From NCBI GenBank assembly GCA_965199005.1, contig CBDAQK010000001.1, positions 1,798,001 through 1,862,000 of the forward strand: a DNA stretch of 64,000 bases. The letters run 5' to 3'. Origin of the DNA: LMUY01 sp965199005 (GTDB lineage Bacteria > Pseudomonadota > Alphaproteobacteria > Acetobacterales > Acetobacteraceae). The notes under the pieces were generated by a model. That model searched no databases. It was not told where the DNA came from and saw nothing but the letters and a program-made list of their open reading frames with translations. The first letter of the stretch is position 1, and every line of letters begins with the position of its first letter. A program made the position numbers and the translations under genes. This document shows positions 34,022 through 42,330 of this stretch, one piece after another.

Positions 34022-35041
34022 ATGCCAGACCGTATCCTGATTTGGGGCGCCGGTGCCATCGGCGGCACCATAGGGGCCGCATTGGCCGATGCTGGCCATG
34101 ACGTCACCTTCGTCGACGTCGAGGCCGCGCACGTGGCTGCGATCAAGGATCCCGCCCGCGGGTTGGAAATCAGCGGACCGGTGCTGTCGCTGAAGCTTGC
34201 GGCACCCGCCTTCACCCCTGGGGAGCTAACAGGCCAGTGGGACCATATCTACCTTGCGGTGAAGGCGCAGCACACCCGAGACGCCTCAAAGGCGCTGCTG
34301 TCACACCTGGCTGCGGGTGGTTACGTGCTCTCGCTGCAAAACGGGCTGTGCGAGCAAATCATCGCCGAGGTGGTGGGACCGCAACGCGTCATCGGTGCGT
34401 TCATCAACTACAGCGCGGACTGGAATGCGCCGGGTGACATTCTCTTCGCCAATCGCGGTGCCTTCGTCATCGGGGAGTTGGACGGTGCGATCTCCCCTCG
34501 GCTGGAGCACTTGCTGCGCACGGTGAAGGATTTCGAGCCGGACGCGATCGCTACCAACGATATCAACGCCTATTTGTGGGGCAAGCTCGGGTACGGCTCC
34601 CTGCTCTTCGCCCAAGCGGTCGGGCAGCTGGGGATCGCAGATTGCCTTGCGCGGCCCGACCTTTTCCCGCTGTGGCGCAAGCTGGCTGGGGAGGTGAATG
34701 CGGTTGCGGCCAAGCAGGGCATCACGCCCAAAGGTTTCAACGGCTACGACCCGGCCGGCTTTGCACCCGGCGCCAGTGAGGCGGCGGCGTCGGCCTGTAT
34801 CGAAGCGATGGTGGCGTTCAACCGGCCCAGCCTGAAGACGCATTCCGGCGTGTGGCGCGACCTCGCTATCCGCAAGCGGCGCACCGAGGTGGACGTGCAG
34901 ATTGCGCCGATCGCAACCATTGGCGCCAAGCTCGGGGTCGACTGCCCGTCCATCCGCGCGCTCGTTGCCATGATCCACGAGGTCGAGGACGGCAAACGGG
35001 CCTTGTCGGACGACAATTTGTTGGAATTGGCGAAGTCCTGA
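34022..35041 (+). CDS. ketopantoate reductase-like dehydrogenase
   Basis: A 339-residue NADP-dependent dehydrogenase of the ApbA/PanE type. The Rossmann loop is LIWGAGAIGGTIGAALADAG at the N-terminus, with the family marks KAQHTRDA, SLQNG, and the Lys-containing NAYLWGKLGYGSLL. The helical C-terminal domain has PSLKTHSGVWRDLAIRKRRTEVD, matching the substrate clamp. The genome should have a dedicated panE elsewhere; here it sits among catabolic genes, so it may reduce another 2-keto acid. It follows the peptidase by 51 bases, and a strong hairpin follows it. Confidence 0.88.
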   Translation: MPDRILIWGAGAIGGTIGAALADAGHDVTFVDVEAAHVAAIKDPARGLEISGPVLSLKLAAPAFTPGELTGQWDHIYLAVKAQHTRDASKALLSHLAAGGYVLSLQNGLCEQIIAEVVGPQRVIGAFINYSADWNAPGDILFANRGAFVIGELDGAISPRLEHLLRTVKDFEPDAIATNDINAYLWGKLGYGSLLFAQAVGQLGIADCLARPDLFPLWRKLAGEVNAVAAKQGITPKGFNGYDPAGFAPGASEAAASACIEAMVAFNRPSLKTHSGVWRDLAIRKRRTEVDVQIAPIATIGAKLGVDCPSIRALVAMIHEVEDGKRALSDDNLLELAKS

Positions 35042-35106
35042 CCTCCATCGCGGGCACGGTGCAAACCGGGTTCGAACCGGTCCAGGATGAATTCGCGGCA
35101 CTGGAC

Positions 35107-35132
35107 GGCGGATGACGCTTCGGTCATCCGCC
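35107..35132. terminator. perfect 10-bp hairpin between convergent genes
   Basis: GGCGGATGAC (35107-35116) pairs perfectly with GTCATCCGCC (35123-35132) around GCTTCG. It lies 65 bases past the ketopantoate-reductase-like gene and 54 bases before the end of the minus-strand SDR. The CGGATGACGCTTCGGTCATC core resembles the larger hairpin at 56353-56418, so it may belong to the same dispersed repeat family and double as a bidirectional terminator. Confidence 0.55.
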
Positions 35133-35186
35133 CTACGTCACTGCAGTAGAACGCTGGAAAATCAAAGTTTGTTTCCGGACATACAG

Positions 35187-35711
35187 TCAGAAATCGCGCG
35201 CGAACCCGGCGGACCAGCCGCCATCCACCACCAGCACGTGGCCGGCCATGTAGCTATTCTCCGGCGCCACCAAGAATAGCGCCGCCTGCGCGACCTCCGC
35301 TGGGCCGGCCACGCGGCCGAGGGGGGTATGGGACACCAGGCGCTCGTCCCCGTCGGTGGCGATGGCGTTCACCAACACGCCATCGCCCGCCAGCTCCAGC
35401 GAGAACGCGCGCATCCAGGCGAACAGCCCGGCGCTCTCGGCGGCATCGCTGCCCCGCCCGCGGATGGGGACCACCCCGGCCACCGACCCGACCACTACGA
35501 TCCGCCCAGCCCGGCGGCCGCGCATTGCCACGGCGGCCTGCTGGCACATCGATTCAACCGGCGCGCCCGGCAGAACCACGAGAATGTCGGCAGCGTCCCC
35601 TGTCCGCGCCACCTGGGCGCCATTCGCCCGCAAGCAATCGGCGATGGCGTCCCCTAGGAAATCTCCCTCGCCCGTAACGACCGCCTCACGGCCCTTCAGA
35701 TCGACGCGCAC
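35187..35711 (-). CDS. short SDR-like protein lacking catalytic Tyr/Lys
   Basis: A 174-residue SDR-fold protein, 75 or so residues shorter than normal. The N-terminal cofactor loop (VVTGEGDFLGDAIADCLRAN) and the C-terminal end (AGHVLVVDGGWSAGF) are clear, and RIVVVGSVAGVVP keeps the Ser strand. Where the YxxxK pair should be, the sequence reads GSDAAESAGLFAWMRAFSLEL, with no Tyr or Lys. The region between the cofactor loop and the Ser strand is shortened. So it is unlikely to be a working dehydrogenase. Start GTG at 35711 with AAGGAG eight bases upstream shows it is still translated. It resembles the SDR at 40026 and is divergent from the E1 fusion. Confidence 0.72.
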   Translation of the reverse strand: MRVDLKGREAVVTGEGDFLGDAIADCLRANGAQVARTGDAADILVVLPGAPVESMCQQAAVAMRGRRAGRIVVVGSVAGVVPIRGRGSDAAESAGLFAWMRAFSLELAGDGVLVNAIATDGDERLVSHTPLGRVAGPAEVAQAALFLVAPENSYMAGHVLVVDGGWSAGFARDF

Positions 35712-35825
35712 CGCCCTGTCTCCTTCTTGTTGGTTCGTGCTTGCATCGTCTCACGTGCTCGGCTTACTGTCGAAGCTAATATAATAGCTGCCGTGTTCAG
35801 CGGCATGGTTTGGGGGGGAAACGCG

Positions 35826-38216
35826 ATGCCACGTGACGCAGTGCGTCAACGCGACAACAGCCCAGCGCTACCGCCCGGACTGGATGCTGAGTCGTTGCTG
35901 CATCTGTTCGAGCGGATGACGCTGCTGCGGCGGTTCGAACAGGTCGCGCAGGGCGCCTGCCGGCGCGGCGAGACGCCGGGCTTCCTGCACCTGTATATCG
36001 GGCAGGAGGCGGTGGCGGTTGGCATCTGCGCGCATCTGCGGCGGACGGACTGGATCACCTCCACCCATCGCGGCCACGGCCATGCCTTGGCGAAGGGAGT
36101 GTCCCCCAATGCGCTGATGGCCGAATTGTTTGGGCGCAAGGATGGCTCGGTCGGTGGCCGCGGCGGGACCATGCACATCTACGACCGCTCGGCTGGCCTG
36201 TTCGGCACCAATGGGTTGGTGGGGGCGGGCATGCCGGAGGCAGTCGGCGCCGGGTTGAGCGCCAAGCATCGCGGCACGGGCGGCGTGGCCGTGGCGTTCT
36301 TCGGCGATGGCGCGACCAATCATGGGGCATTCCATGAGTCGCTGAACTTCGCCGGGGTGATGCGCGCCCCGGTCGTGTTCGTGTGCGAGAACAATCTGTA
36401 TGCCACCGCGACGCCGCTTGCCTCGGTGACGCTGAATCCAGAGATCGCGAGCCGGGCCGCCGCCTACGGAATTCCCGGCGTGGCGGTGGATGGCAACGAC
36501 GTGGTCGCCATCTGGCTTGCGATGCAGGAGGCCGCCGGACGCGCCCGGCGCGGGGAGGGGCCCACGCTGATCGAGGCCAAGACCTACCGCACGGTCGGGC
36601 ATCACGAAGGTGATCCGGTGACCGGCACCTATCGCAACCAGGAAGAGGTCGATGCCTGGGCGGCGCGCTGCCCGGTGACGAAGTTTCGCGAGCGGTTGCA
36701 GGAGGAGTTCGCCGTCGCTAGCCCCGGGATGCTCGCCGAGATCGAAGCCGCGGTGGATCGGGACGTGGCGGCCGCGCTGGAGTTCGCGCGCGACTCGGCC
36801 GAGCCGGATGGCGCGACCGTCATGCGCCACGTGTATGCCGACCCGATCAACCCCGCCATTGCCACGCAGCCCAGCAAGCCCACGGACTTCATCGACACCG
36901 GCTGGTTGGACGCGGTGCGGGACGGGCTGGCCGAGGAGATGCGCCGCAACCCGGACATCCTGTATTATGGCGAAGGCACCGGGGAGCGCGCCGGCAGCTT
37001 CGCCCATACCAAGGGATTATGGGCAGAGTTCGGCGCGGCACGGATGGTCGACACGCCGATCAGTGAGTTGGGCTTCACGGGCGCCGCGATCGGTGCCTCC
37101 GCCACGGGTGTCCGGGTCGTGGCGGATTTGATGTTTGCCGATTTCCTGTTCGAGGCAGCCGGGCAGATCGTGCTGCAGGCCAGCAAGCTGCGCTACATGA
37201 GCAACGGGCAGATGAACGTGCCGATGGTGATCCGCGTCGCATCCGGCACCGTCCGCAGCACCGGGCCGCATCATTCCGGCACGTATCATCCAATCTGGGG
37301 CCATGTCCCCGGGCTGATCGTTTGCATGCCGTCCAACCCCGCCGATGCGAAGGGGCTGATGAAGACGGCGCTGCATGCCGGCGACCCGGTGATCATGATG
37401 GAGCCGAAAGCGCTGTTCGGGAGCCGCGGGCCGGTGCCGGATGGCGACCATTTCGTCCCGTTCGGCGTCGCCCGCCTGGCGCGCGCGGGGCGCGACATCA
37501 CCATCGCCGCCGCCGGGCAGATGGTGCATCGCGCGCTGGAGGCGGCGGAGGCACTGGCGGCGGATGGCGTCGAGGCCGAGGTGATCGATTTGCGCACCAT
37601 CATGCCCCTGGATGTGGACGGCGTGGTGGAGAGCGTGCGCCGCACCCACCGGCTGCTGGTGGTGGACGAGGGATGGTCGGCGTTCGGGCTGGGTGCGGAA
37701 TTAGGCCAATCCGTCATGGAACTGGCGTTCGACGAGTTGGATGCGCCGGTTGCGCGGCTGCATACCGAGCCGGTGACCCACCCGTTCGGCCCGGCACTGG
37801 AGCGTGCGATGCTGGTCAATACCAGCCGGATCGTCGCGGTGGCGCGCGATGTGGTGGCGGGCATCGCCCCCGCCCCCAATCGCTGGCGCGGGCGACCCGG
37901 CGGCACGGCACTGGCGCCAGCGGCCGCACCGGCGGCCGCCCCCCGGCCCGTGGCACTGGCGGTGCCCGCAATCGTGGTGGAGGGCGAGCCGGTGACCATG
38001 CCGTTCGGCGACCTCACCGTGGATAGCGGCAAATTGGTCCGCTGGGTCGTGCCGGATGGCGCATCCGTCGCCAAGGGCGATTTCGTCGCGGAGATCGAGA
38101 CCGACAAGGCCGTGGTGGAGATCGAGGCGCCGGCCAGCGGGCGGTTGCGGCACATCGTTACGCAGGAGGGTTCGACCGTGAAGATGGGCGGAACGATCGG
38201 GTCGGTGCTGCCATGA
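35826..38216 (+). CDS. 2-oxo acid dehydrogenase E1alpha-E1beta-lipoyl fusion
   Basis: A 796-residue thiamine-diphosphate enzyme joining three parts normally on separate chains. Residues ~15-330 are E1 alpha (STHRGHGHALAKG, GRGGTMHI, FFGDGATNHGAFHESLN with the ThDP/Mg site). Residues ~360-680 are E1 beta (YYGEGTGERAG, DTPISELGFTGAAIGAS, and DLRTIMPLDVD). After an Ala/Pro-rich linker, ~715-796 form a biotinyl/lipoyl domain with the lipoyl-Lys at ~761 in EIETDKAVVEIEAP. No E2 acyltransferase or E3 is nearby, so the acyl group's fate is unclear. Start: ATG at 35826 preceded by a G-rich ribosome site; upstream ATGs (35727, 35805) lack this. It overlaps the next gene by four bases. Confidence 0.87.
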   Translation: MPRDAVRQRDNSPALPPGLDAESLLHLFERMTLLRRFEQVAQGACRRGETPGFLHLYIGQEAVAVGICAHLRRTDWITSTHRGHGHALAKGVSPNALMAELFGRKDGSVGGRGGTMHIYDRSAGLFGTNGLVGAGMPEAVGAGLSAKHRGTGGVAVAFFGDGATNHGAFHESLNFAGVMRAPVVFVCENNLYATATPLASVTLNPEIASRAAAYGIPGVAVDGNDVVAIWLAMQEAAGRARRGEGPTLIEAKTYRTVGHHEGDPVTGTYRNQEEVDAWAARCPVTKFRERLQEEFAVASPGMLAEIEAAVDRDVAAALEFARDSAEPDGATVMRHVYADPINPAIATQPSKPTDFIDTGWLDAVRDGLAEEMRRNPDILYYGEGTGERAGSFAHTKGLWAEFGAARMVDTPISELGFTGAAIGASATGVRVVADLMFADFLFEAAGQIVLQASKLRYMSNGQMNVPMVIRVASGTVRSTGPHHSGTYHPIWGHVPGLIVCMPSNPADAKGLMKTALHAGDPVIMMEPKALFGSRGPVPDGDHFVPFGVARLARAGRDITIAAAGQMVHRALEAAEALAADGVEAEVIDLRTIMPLDVDGVVESVRRTHRLLVVDEGWSAFGLGAELGQSVMELAFDELDAPVARLHTEPVTHPFGPALERAMLVNTSRIVAVARDVVAGIAPAPNRWRGRPGGTALAPAAAPAAAPRPVALAVPAIVVEGEPVTMPFGDLTVDSGKLVRWVVPDGASVAKGDFVAEIETDKAVVEIEAPASGRLRHIVTQEGSTVKMGGTIGSVLP

Positions 38217-39235
38217 TCCCCTTGTTGCTCCTGAACGCCACCACGCCCGATGACGGGTTCGAACAGCGCCTGTTCGGCGATGTGATGCGGATCGGCCGGC
38301 ACCTTGGCCCGTTGAATCCCGCAGACATGCCCAGCGATGCCGAGTGTGCCGAGGCGGAAGGCATCGTCACCATGCACCCCGCTTGGGACGCCGGGCTGCC
38401 GGAGCGGTTTCCGCGGTGCCGCGTGATCGTTCGCATGGGCGTCGGCTACGACAGCGTGGATGTGCGGGCTTGGGGCGCGGCGGGCGTTGCCGTGTGCAAC
38501 GTGCCGGATTATGGCACGTCGGAGGTTGCGGACCACGCGCTTGCGCTGATGCTGACCCTGACCCGGGGTACCACCGCCTATGCCGACCGGCTGCGGCGCG
38601 ACCCGCAGGGCAATTGGGGCTGGCCCGGCGCACCAGCCATGCGGCGCCTGCGCGGGGCGGTATTCGGGATAGTGGGGCTCGGGCGGATCGGCTTGGCTGC
38701 TGCATTACGCGCCCGCGCCTTCGGGATGGAACTGGCCTTCTACGACCCGTACGCGCCGAACGGATTGGAGATCGCGGTCGGGGCGCGGCGGCTGCACAGC
38801 CTGGCCGAATTACTGGCGATATCCGACGTGCTGAGCCTGCATGCCCCGCTGAGCGAGGAGACGCGCGGCATGATCAATGCCACCACGCTGGCGTCGGCCA
38901 AACCTGGACTTGTGCTGGTCAACACCGCGCGCGGGCCGATCGTCGATACGGACGCGGTATACGACGCCCTGCGCTCCGGCCACCTGGCCGCCGCCGGGCT
39001 GGACGTCTTGCCTGAGGAGCCACCTAAGCCGGGCAATCGCTTGGTGGCGGCGTTTGGGGCCAGTGAGGATTGGTTGCAGGGCCGCCTGGTGCTGACCCCG
39101 CACGCGGCGTTCTACAGTCCGGATTCCATGGTCGACATGCGGTGCAAATCGATCGAGGTGGTGCTGCACTACCTCCGAGACGGGCGCCTTACCAATTGCG
39201 TCAACCTGCCGTTCTTGCAGAAGAAGCGGCAGTGA
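38213..39235 (+). CDS. D-2-hydroxyacid dehydrogenase
   Basis: A 340-residue NAD-dependent D-isomer 2-hydroxyacid dehydrogenase, close to the phosphoglycerate-dehydrogenase/CtBP group. Motifs: the NAD loop GIVGLGRIGLAAALRARAFG, the Arg site VNTARGPIVDTDAV, the Glu in LDVLPEEPP, and the catalytic His in LTPHAAFYS. The start overlaps the E1 fusion stop by ATGA, so the two are coupled: one may make or consume the 2-oxo acid used by the other. The substrate is unknown. It is convergent with the GntR gene downstream. Confidence 0.9.
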   Translation: MIPLLLLNATTPDDGFEQRLFGDVMRIGRHLGPLNPADMPSDAECAEAEGIVTMHPAWDAGLPERFPRCRVIVRMGVGYDSVDVRAWGAAGVAVCNVPDYGTSEVADHALALMLTLTRGTTAYADRLRRDPQGNWGWPGAPAMRRLRGAVFGIVGLGRIGLAAALRARAFGMELAFYDPYAPNGLEIAVGARRLHSLAELLAISDVLSLHAPLSEETRGMINATTLASAKPGLVLVNTARGPIVDTDAVYDALRSGHLAAAGLDVLPEEPPKPGNRLVAAFGASEDWLQGRLVLTPHAAFYSPDSMVDMRCKSIEVVLHYLRDGRLTNCVNLPFLQKKRQ

Positions 39236-39270
39236 GCGTCATGCGACCCTACGAAGCTGCAACATCCCGC

Positions 39271-40011
39271 TTATCCGCGCAATTCGTAGCTGAACTGATA
39301 CAAATCCGCACGGTGCCGGGCCACCGTCAGTTCGACCGGCGTGCCGGCGGTGTCGCGGTACAGCATCCGGTTGGTCAGGATTGGCGCGCCCGCCTCGATC
39401 GCGAGCCGGCGGGCGAGCGCAGTATCCGCCAGTTCCGCCGCGACCGTCACCAGCGCCCCGGACAGGCGAACCCCGAGCCGGCGCTCGACGGAGCGGAATA
39501 CGATCACGTCGTCGAAATCGCTGCGGCTCAGCCGGGCGCCAATGGTGGGCGGAAAGTAGATGGTGATCTCCGTCATCGGGTGATCGGCCACCAGCAGCCG
39601 GCCGTGCAACCGATGGCACACGGCACTCTCCAACCCCAAAGCGCGCGCCGCATCGGCGTTGCGGCGCACGGCGTAGGAGAAGATTTCCAGCCGCGCATCG
39701 CTGGCGGAGGTGATCACGTCCTCCAGCGTGTTGATGACGCGGGCGGAGCGCAGTGGCCCAGCGGTGACGGTCGCGGGCCGGCCGGAGCGCTTGCGGATCA
39801 GCCCCTCCGCCTCCAACTCACGCAGCGCCTGGCGCACCGTGATGAGGCTGATGGCGAAGCCCGTGGCCAAATCTGCCTCCGGTGGCAGGGTCATGCCGGG
39901 TTGCAGCCGCCCGGCGGTAATGGCCGTGCGCAGAACTGCGGCAGCCTGCCGGTACAGCGGTCCAGCGGCTCGGTCGATGGGCGTGGTGAGGGCGGTCATC
40001 CCTATCGTCAT
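39271..40011 (-). CDS. GntR-family regulator, HutC subfamily
   Basis: A 246-residue regulator. The winged helix (~15-85) shows PLYRQAAAVLRTAITAGRLQ, PPEADLATGFAISLITVRQA and LRELEAEGLIRKRSG; the UTRA effector domain follows, with VCHRLHGRLLVADHPMTEIT and VELTVARHRADLYQFSYEL. Two ATGs, 40011 and 39999, can start it. Only 14 bases separate the outer start from the SDR gene on the other strand, so promoters must overlap coding starts, and autoregulation plus control of the SDR-ABC operon is likely. The ligand is unknown. Confidence 0.9.
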   Translation of the reverse strand: MTIGMTALTTPIDRAAGPLYRQAAAVLRTAITAGRLQPGMTLPPEADLATGFAISLITVRQALRELEAEGLIRKRSGRPATVTAGPLRSARVINTLEDVITSASDARLEIFSYAVRRNADAARALGLESAVCHRLHGRLLVADHPMTEITIYFPPTIGARLSRSDFDDVIVFRSVERRLGVRLSGALVTVAAELADTALARRLAIEAGAPILTNRMLYRDTAGTPVELTVARHRADLYQFSYELRG

Positions 40012-40025
40012 ATAAGGCGCAGGCC

Positions 40026-40793
40026 GTGAAAGTCGACCTTGCGGGCAAGGTCGCGTTCGTTACGGGCGCGGCCGGGGCGATAGGCGGCGCGATCGCCCGT
40101 GCCTACGCGGCGCAGGGCGCCCGGGTGGTGGTGGCCGACATCGCCGGGGCGGTGGCAATGGCCGCAACATTGCCGGACGCGCTGGGCGTGGCCGTGGACA
40201 TCCGGGACGAGGCGCAGATCGACACCGCCATGGCAGCGACGCTGGCCCGCTATGGCCGGCTGGACATCCTGGTGAACAATGCCGGCGTCAACACCATGGC
40301 GCATCGCGTGCCGCTGGACGCGTTTCCGACGGCGGAATGGGACCGCATCGCCGATATCGATCTGCGTGGTCTCTTCTTGGTCAGCCGTGCGGGTGCGCGC
40401 GCGATGCTGGCGGCGGGTGGCGGGCGCATCATCAACATCGCCTCCATCGTCGGCCTGGTACCGCTGCGGCTGCAAAGCCCGTTCGTCGCGGCGAAGGCCG
40501 GCGTGGTGCATTTGACCAAATCCATGGCGCTGGAGTTGGGCGGACGCGGTGTGCTGGTCAACGCCATCGCCCCCGGCTCGACGCTCAGCGAAGGGACGCG
40601 CCAGTTGTTCTACGGCGCGGACGGAACGGCGAACCCGGCGGCGCAACGCATGCTGTCCCACGTCGCAGCCGGCCGCCCCGCCGTCGTGGAGGAGATCGCG
40701 GCCGGCGCGCTGTTCCTGGCCGACCCGGACAACAGCTTCGTCAACGGGCATGTCTTGACGATCGATGGTGGCTGGACCGCTGGATACATGTAA
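40026..40793 (+). CDS. SDR-family protein with Tyr-to-Phe active site
   Basis: A 255-residue classical SDR by length and fold: cofactor loop VTGAAGAIGGAIARAYAAQG, ILVNNAG, Ser strand IINIASIVGL, and the C-terminal end GHVLTIDGGWTAGYM. The catalytic YxxxK motif reads FVAAK (SPFVAAKAGVVHL), with Phe replacing the proton-donating Tyr. The Lys is kept. This should lower or abolish normal dehydrogenase activity, unless another residue helps. Start GTG at 40026 follows AAGGCG weakly. It is the first gene of an operon with an amino-acid ABC importer and is divergent from the GntR gene. Confidence 0.82.
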   Translation: MKVDLAGKVAFVTGAAGAIGGAIARAYAAQGARVVVADIAGAVAMAATLPDALGVAVDIRDEAQIDTAMAATLARYGRLDILVNNAGVNTMAHRVPLDAFPTAEWDRIADIDLRGLFLVSRAGARAMLAAGGGRIINIASIVGLVPLRLQSPFVAAKAGVVHLTKSMALELGGRGVLVNAIAPGSTLSEGTRQLFYGADGTANPAAQRMLSHVAAGRPAVVEEIAAGALFLADPDNSFVNGHVLTIDGGWTAGYM

Positions 40794-40843
40794 TCGTGCA
40801 ACGAGGCTGCCGAAGAGCGGCCGTAAACGGGAAGGACACAGGA

Positions 40844-41659
40844 ATGTTCGACACAGGACGTAGGAATATCGCCCGCGGCGCGCTGGGGCTGGCCGCGGCC
40901 GGCGCCGCTTTCATGGGCGCGCGCGAGGCCAAGGCGCAGACCGTCGACGACATGCTGAAGAAGGGCAAGCTGGCGGTGGCGATTGACACCACCACACCGC
41001 CCTACGCCTCACTCAACGCGTCCATGGCGCCCGAGGGCTTCGACATCGACTTCGCCAATCTCATCGGGCAGTCGCTGAAGCTGCCGGTGGAGTTCGTCAC
41101 AGTGAACTCGCCGGGCCGCATTCCGGCGCTGCTGACCAACCGGGTGGACCTGGTCATCTCCATCTTCTCCATCACGCCGGAACGGGCGCAGCAGGTCGCG
41201 TTCAGCAACCCCTATGCTGGGCAGTCCTCCGTGTTGATCGCGCCGAAATCGAAGGTGGTGAAGGGGCCGGGTGACCTGGCCGGCATGAAGGTCGCGGTGA
41301 CCAGGGGCGCGATGGAGGACATCGTGCTGACAGGCGACGCGAAGACGGTGAAGGGTTTGCAAATCCTGCGGTTCGACGATTACCCCTCCACCACGCAGGC
41401 GATGCTGTCGGGCCAGGTCGACGCGATGGGAGGCGGCGATTACGGCGACATCTATTTGCAGAAAAGCACCGGCGGCGAGGCGTTCGAGCAGAAATTCTCC
41501 CTGCACGCCTTCCATTTCGGCGTTGGCATGCGCCGCGGCAACCCGGATTTGCTGCACTGGCTGAACACGTTCATCTACTTCGTCAAGAATGATGGCACGC
41601 TCAACGACCTGTCCCTGAAGTGGCGCAAGCAGCCGCTCATCGATTTGCCGACCTTCTAG
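40844..41659 (+). CDS. amino-acid-type ABC substrate-binding protein
   Basis: A 271-residue family-3 periplasmic binding protein (polar amino acids, opines). The N-terminus has a Tat-like RR (MFDTGRRNIARGALGLAAAG) and a signal end near AKAQ. The mature protein has GKLAVAIDTTTPPYASLNA, the classic PEGFDIDFANLIG lobe-1 motif, and VDLVISIFSITPERAQQVAF for the ligand Asp-Arg region. Start ATG at 40844 has AAGGA upstream. It is followed by two permease genes within a few bases, but no ATPase gene comes after them. Confidence 0.9.
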   Translation: MFDTGRRNIARGALGLAAAGAAFMGAREAKAQTVDDMLKKGKLAVAIDTTTPPYASLNASMAPEGFDIDFANLIGQSLKLPVEFVTVNSPGRIPALLTNRVDLVISIFSITPERAQQVAFSNPYAGQSSVLIAPKSKVVKGPGDLAGMKVAVTRGAMEDIVLTGDAKTVKGLQILRFDDYPSTTQAMLSGQVDAMGGGDYGDIYLQKSTGGEAFEQKFSLHAFHFGVGMRRGNPDLLHWLNTFIYFVKNDGTLNDLSLKWRKQPLIDLPTF

Positions 41660-41663
41660 CCCA

Positions 41664-42323
41664 ATGGAGCTGCATTTCGGCCCGATTTTGGCCGAGTGGC
41701 CGCGGTTTCTGGATGGTTCGGTGCTGACGCTGGAGTTTGCTGCGGCCTCGACTGTCATCGGGCTGTTGCTGGCCTTGCCGCTGGCAGTGGGGCGCGTGTT
41801 CGGGTCATTCCCGGTGCGCGCCCTGGTGTCTGTCTATGTCGAGCTGGTCCGCAACACGCCGCTGCTGGTGCAGCTCTACATCGTGTATTTCGTCCTCCCC
41901 AAACTAGGGTTGCGCCTGGATAGTAACAAAGCCGCCGTGCTGGCGCTGTCGCTGAACCTGGCCGCCTATGCCGCCGTCATCATCCGCGCCGGGATCGAGG
42001 CCGTGGAAGCCGGCCAGGTCGAGGCGGCGCTGTCACTGGGGCTGCGGCGGGGCCGCATCATTCGCCACGTCGTGCTGGCCCCGGCCATTCGCGCCATCTA
42101 CCCGGCGTTGGGCAGTCAATTCGTGCTGCAAATCCTCGGGTCCTCTTTGGTGTCGGCGATTGCGGCGGAGGAGCTGACCGCCGTGTCCAACAACATCATG
42201 ATGGAGACGTTCCGCAACTTCGAGGTGTTCATCATCGCCGGGTCGATCTACTTGGCAATGGTGCTGGTGTTCCGCACACTCTTCGCGGCCGGCGATCGGG
42301 TCCTGTTCCGCTGGACGGCGTAG
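41664..42323 (+). CDS. amino-acid-type ABC permease (HisM/GlnP-like)
   Basis: A 219-residue permease of the polar amino acid type. It has five hydrophobic segments with YVELVRNTPLLVQLYIVYF in the first half, and the coupling loop EAALSLGLRRGRIIRHVVL. It begins four bases after the binding protein and ends seven bases before the second permease. Such permeases usually act as heterodimers, here with the product of 42331-43023. Confidence 0.9.
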   Translation: MELHFGPILAEWPRFLDGSVLTLEFAAASTVIGLLLALPLAVGRVFGSFPVRALVSVYVELVRNTPLLVQLYIVYFVLPKLGLRLDSNKAAVLALSLNLAAYAAVIIRAGIEAVEAGQVEAALSLGLRRGRIIRHVVLAPAIRAIYPALGSQFVLQILGSSLVSAIAAEELTAVSNNIMMETFRNFEVFIIAGSIYLAMVLVFRTLFAAGDRVLFRWTA

Positions 42324-42330
42324 GCCCGCG

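Noticed and set aside
35067..35083. GGTTCGAA-like palindrome resembling a tRNA T-arm
   Set aside because: The surrounding bases do not fold into a tRNA, and it lies between convergent genes without acceptor stem pairing.
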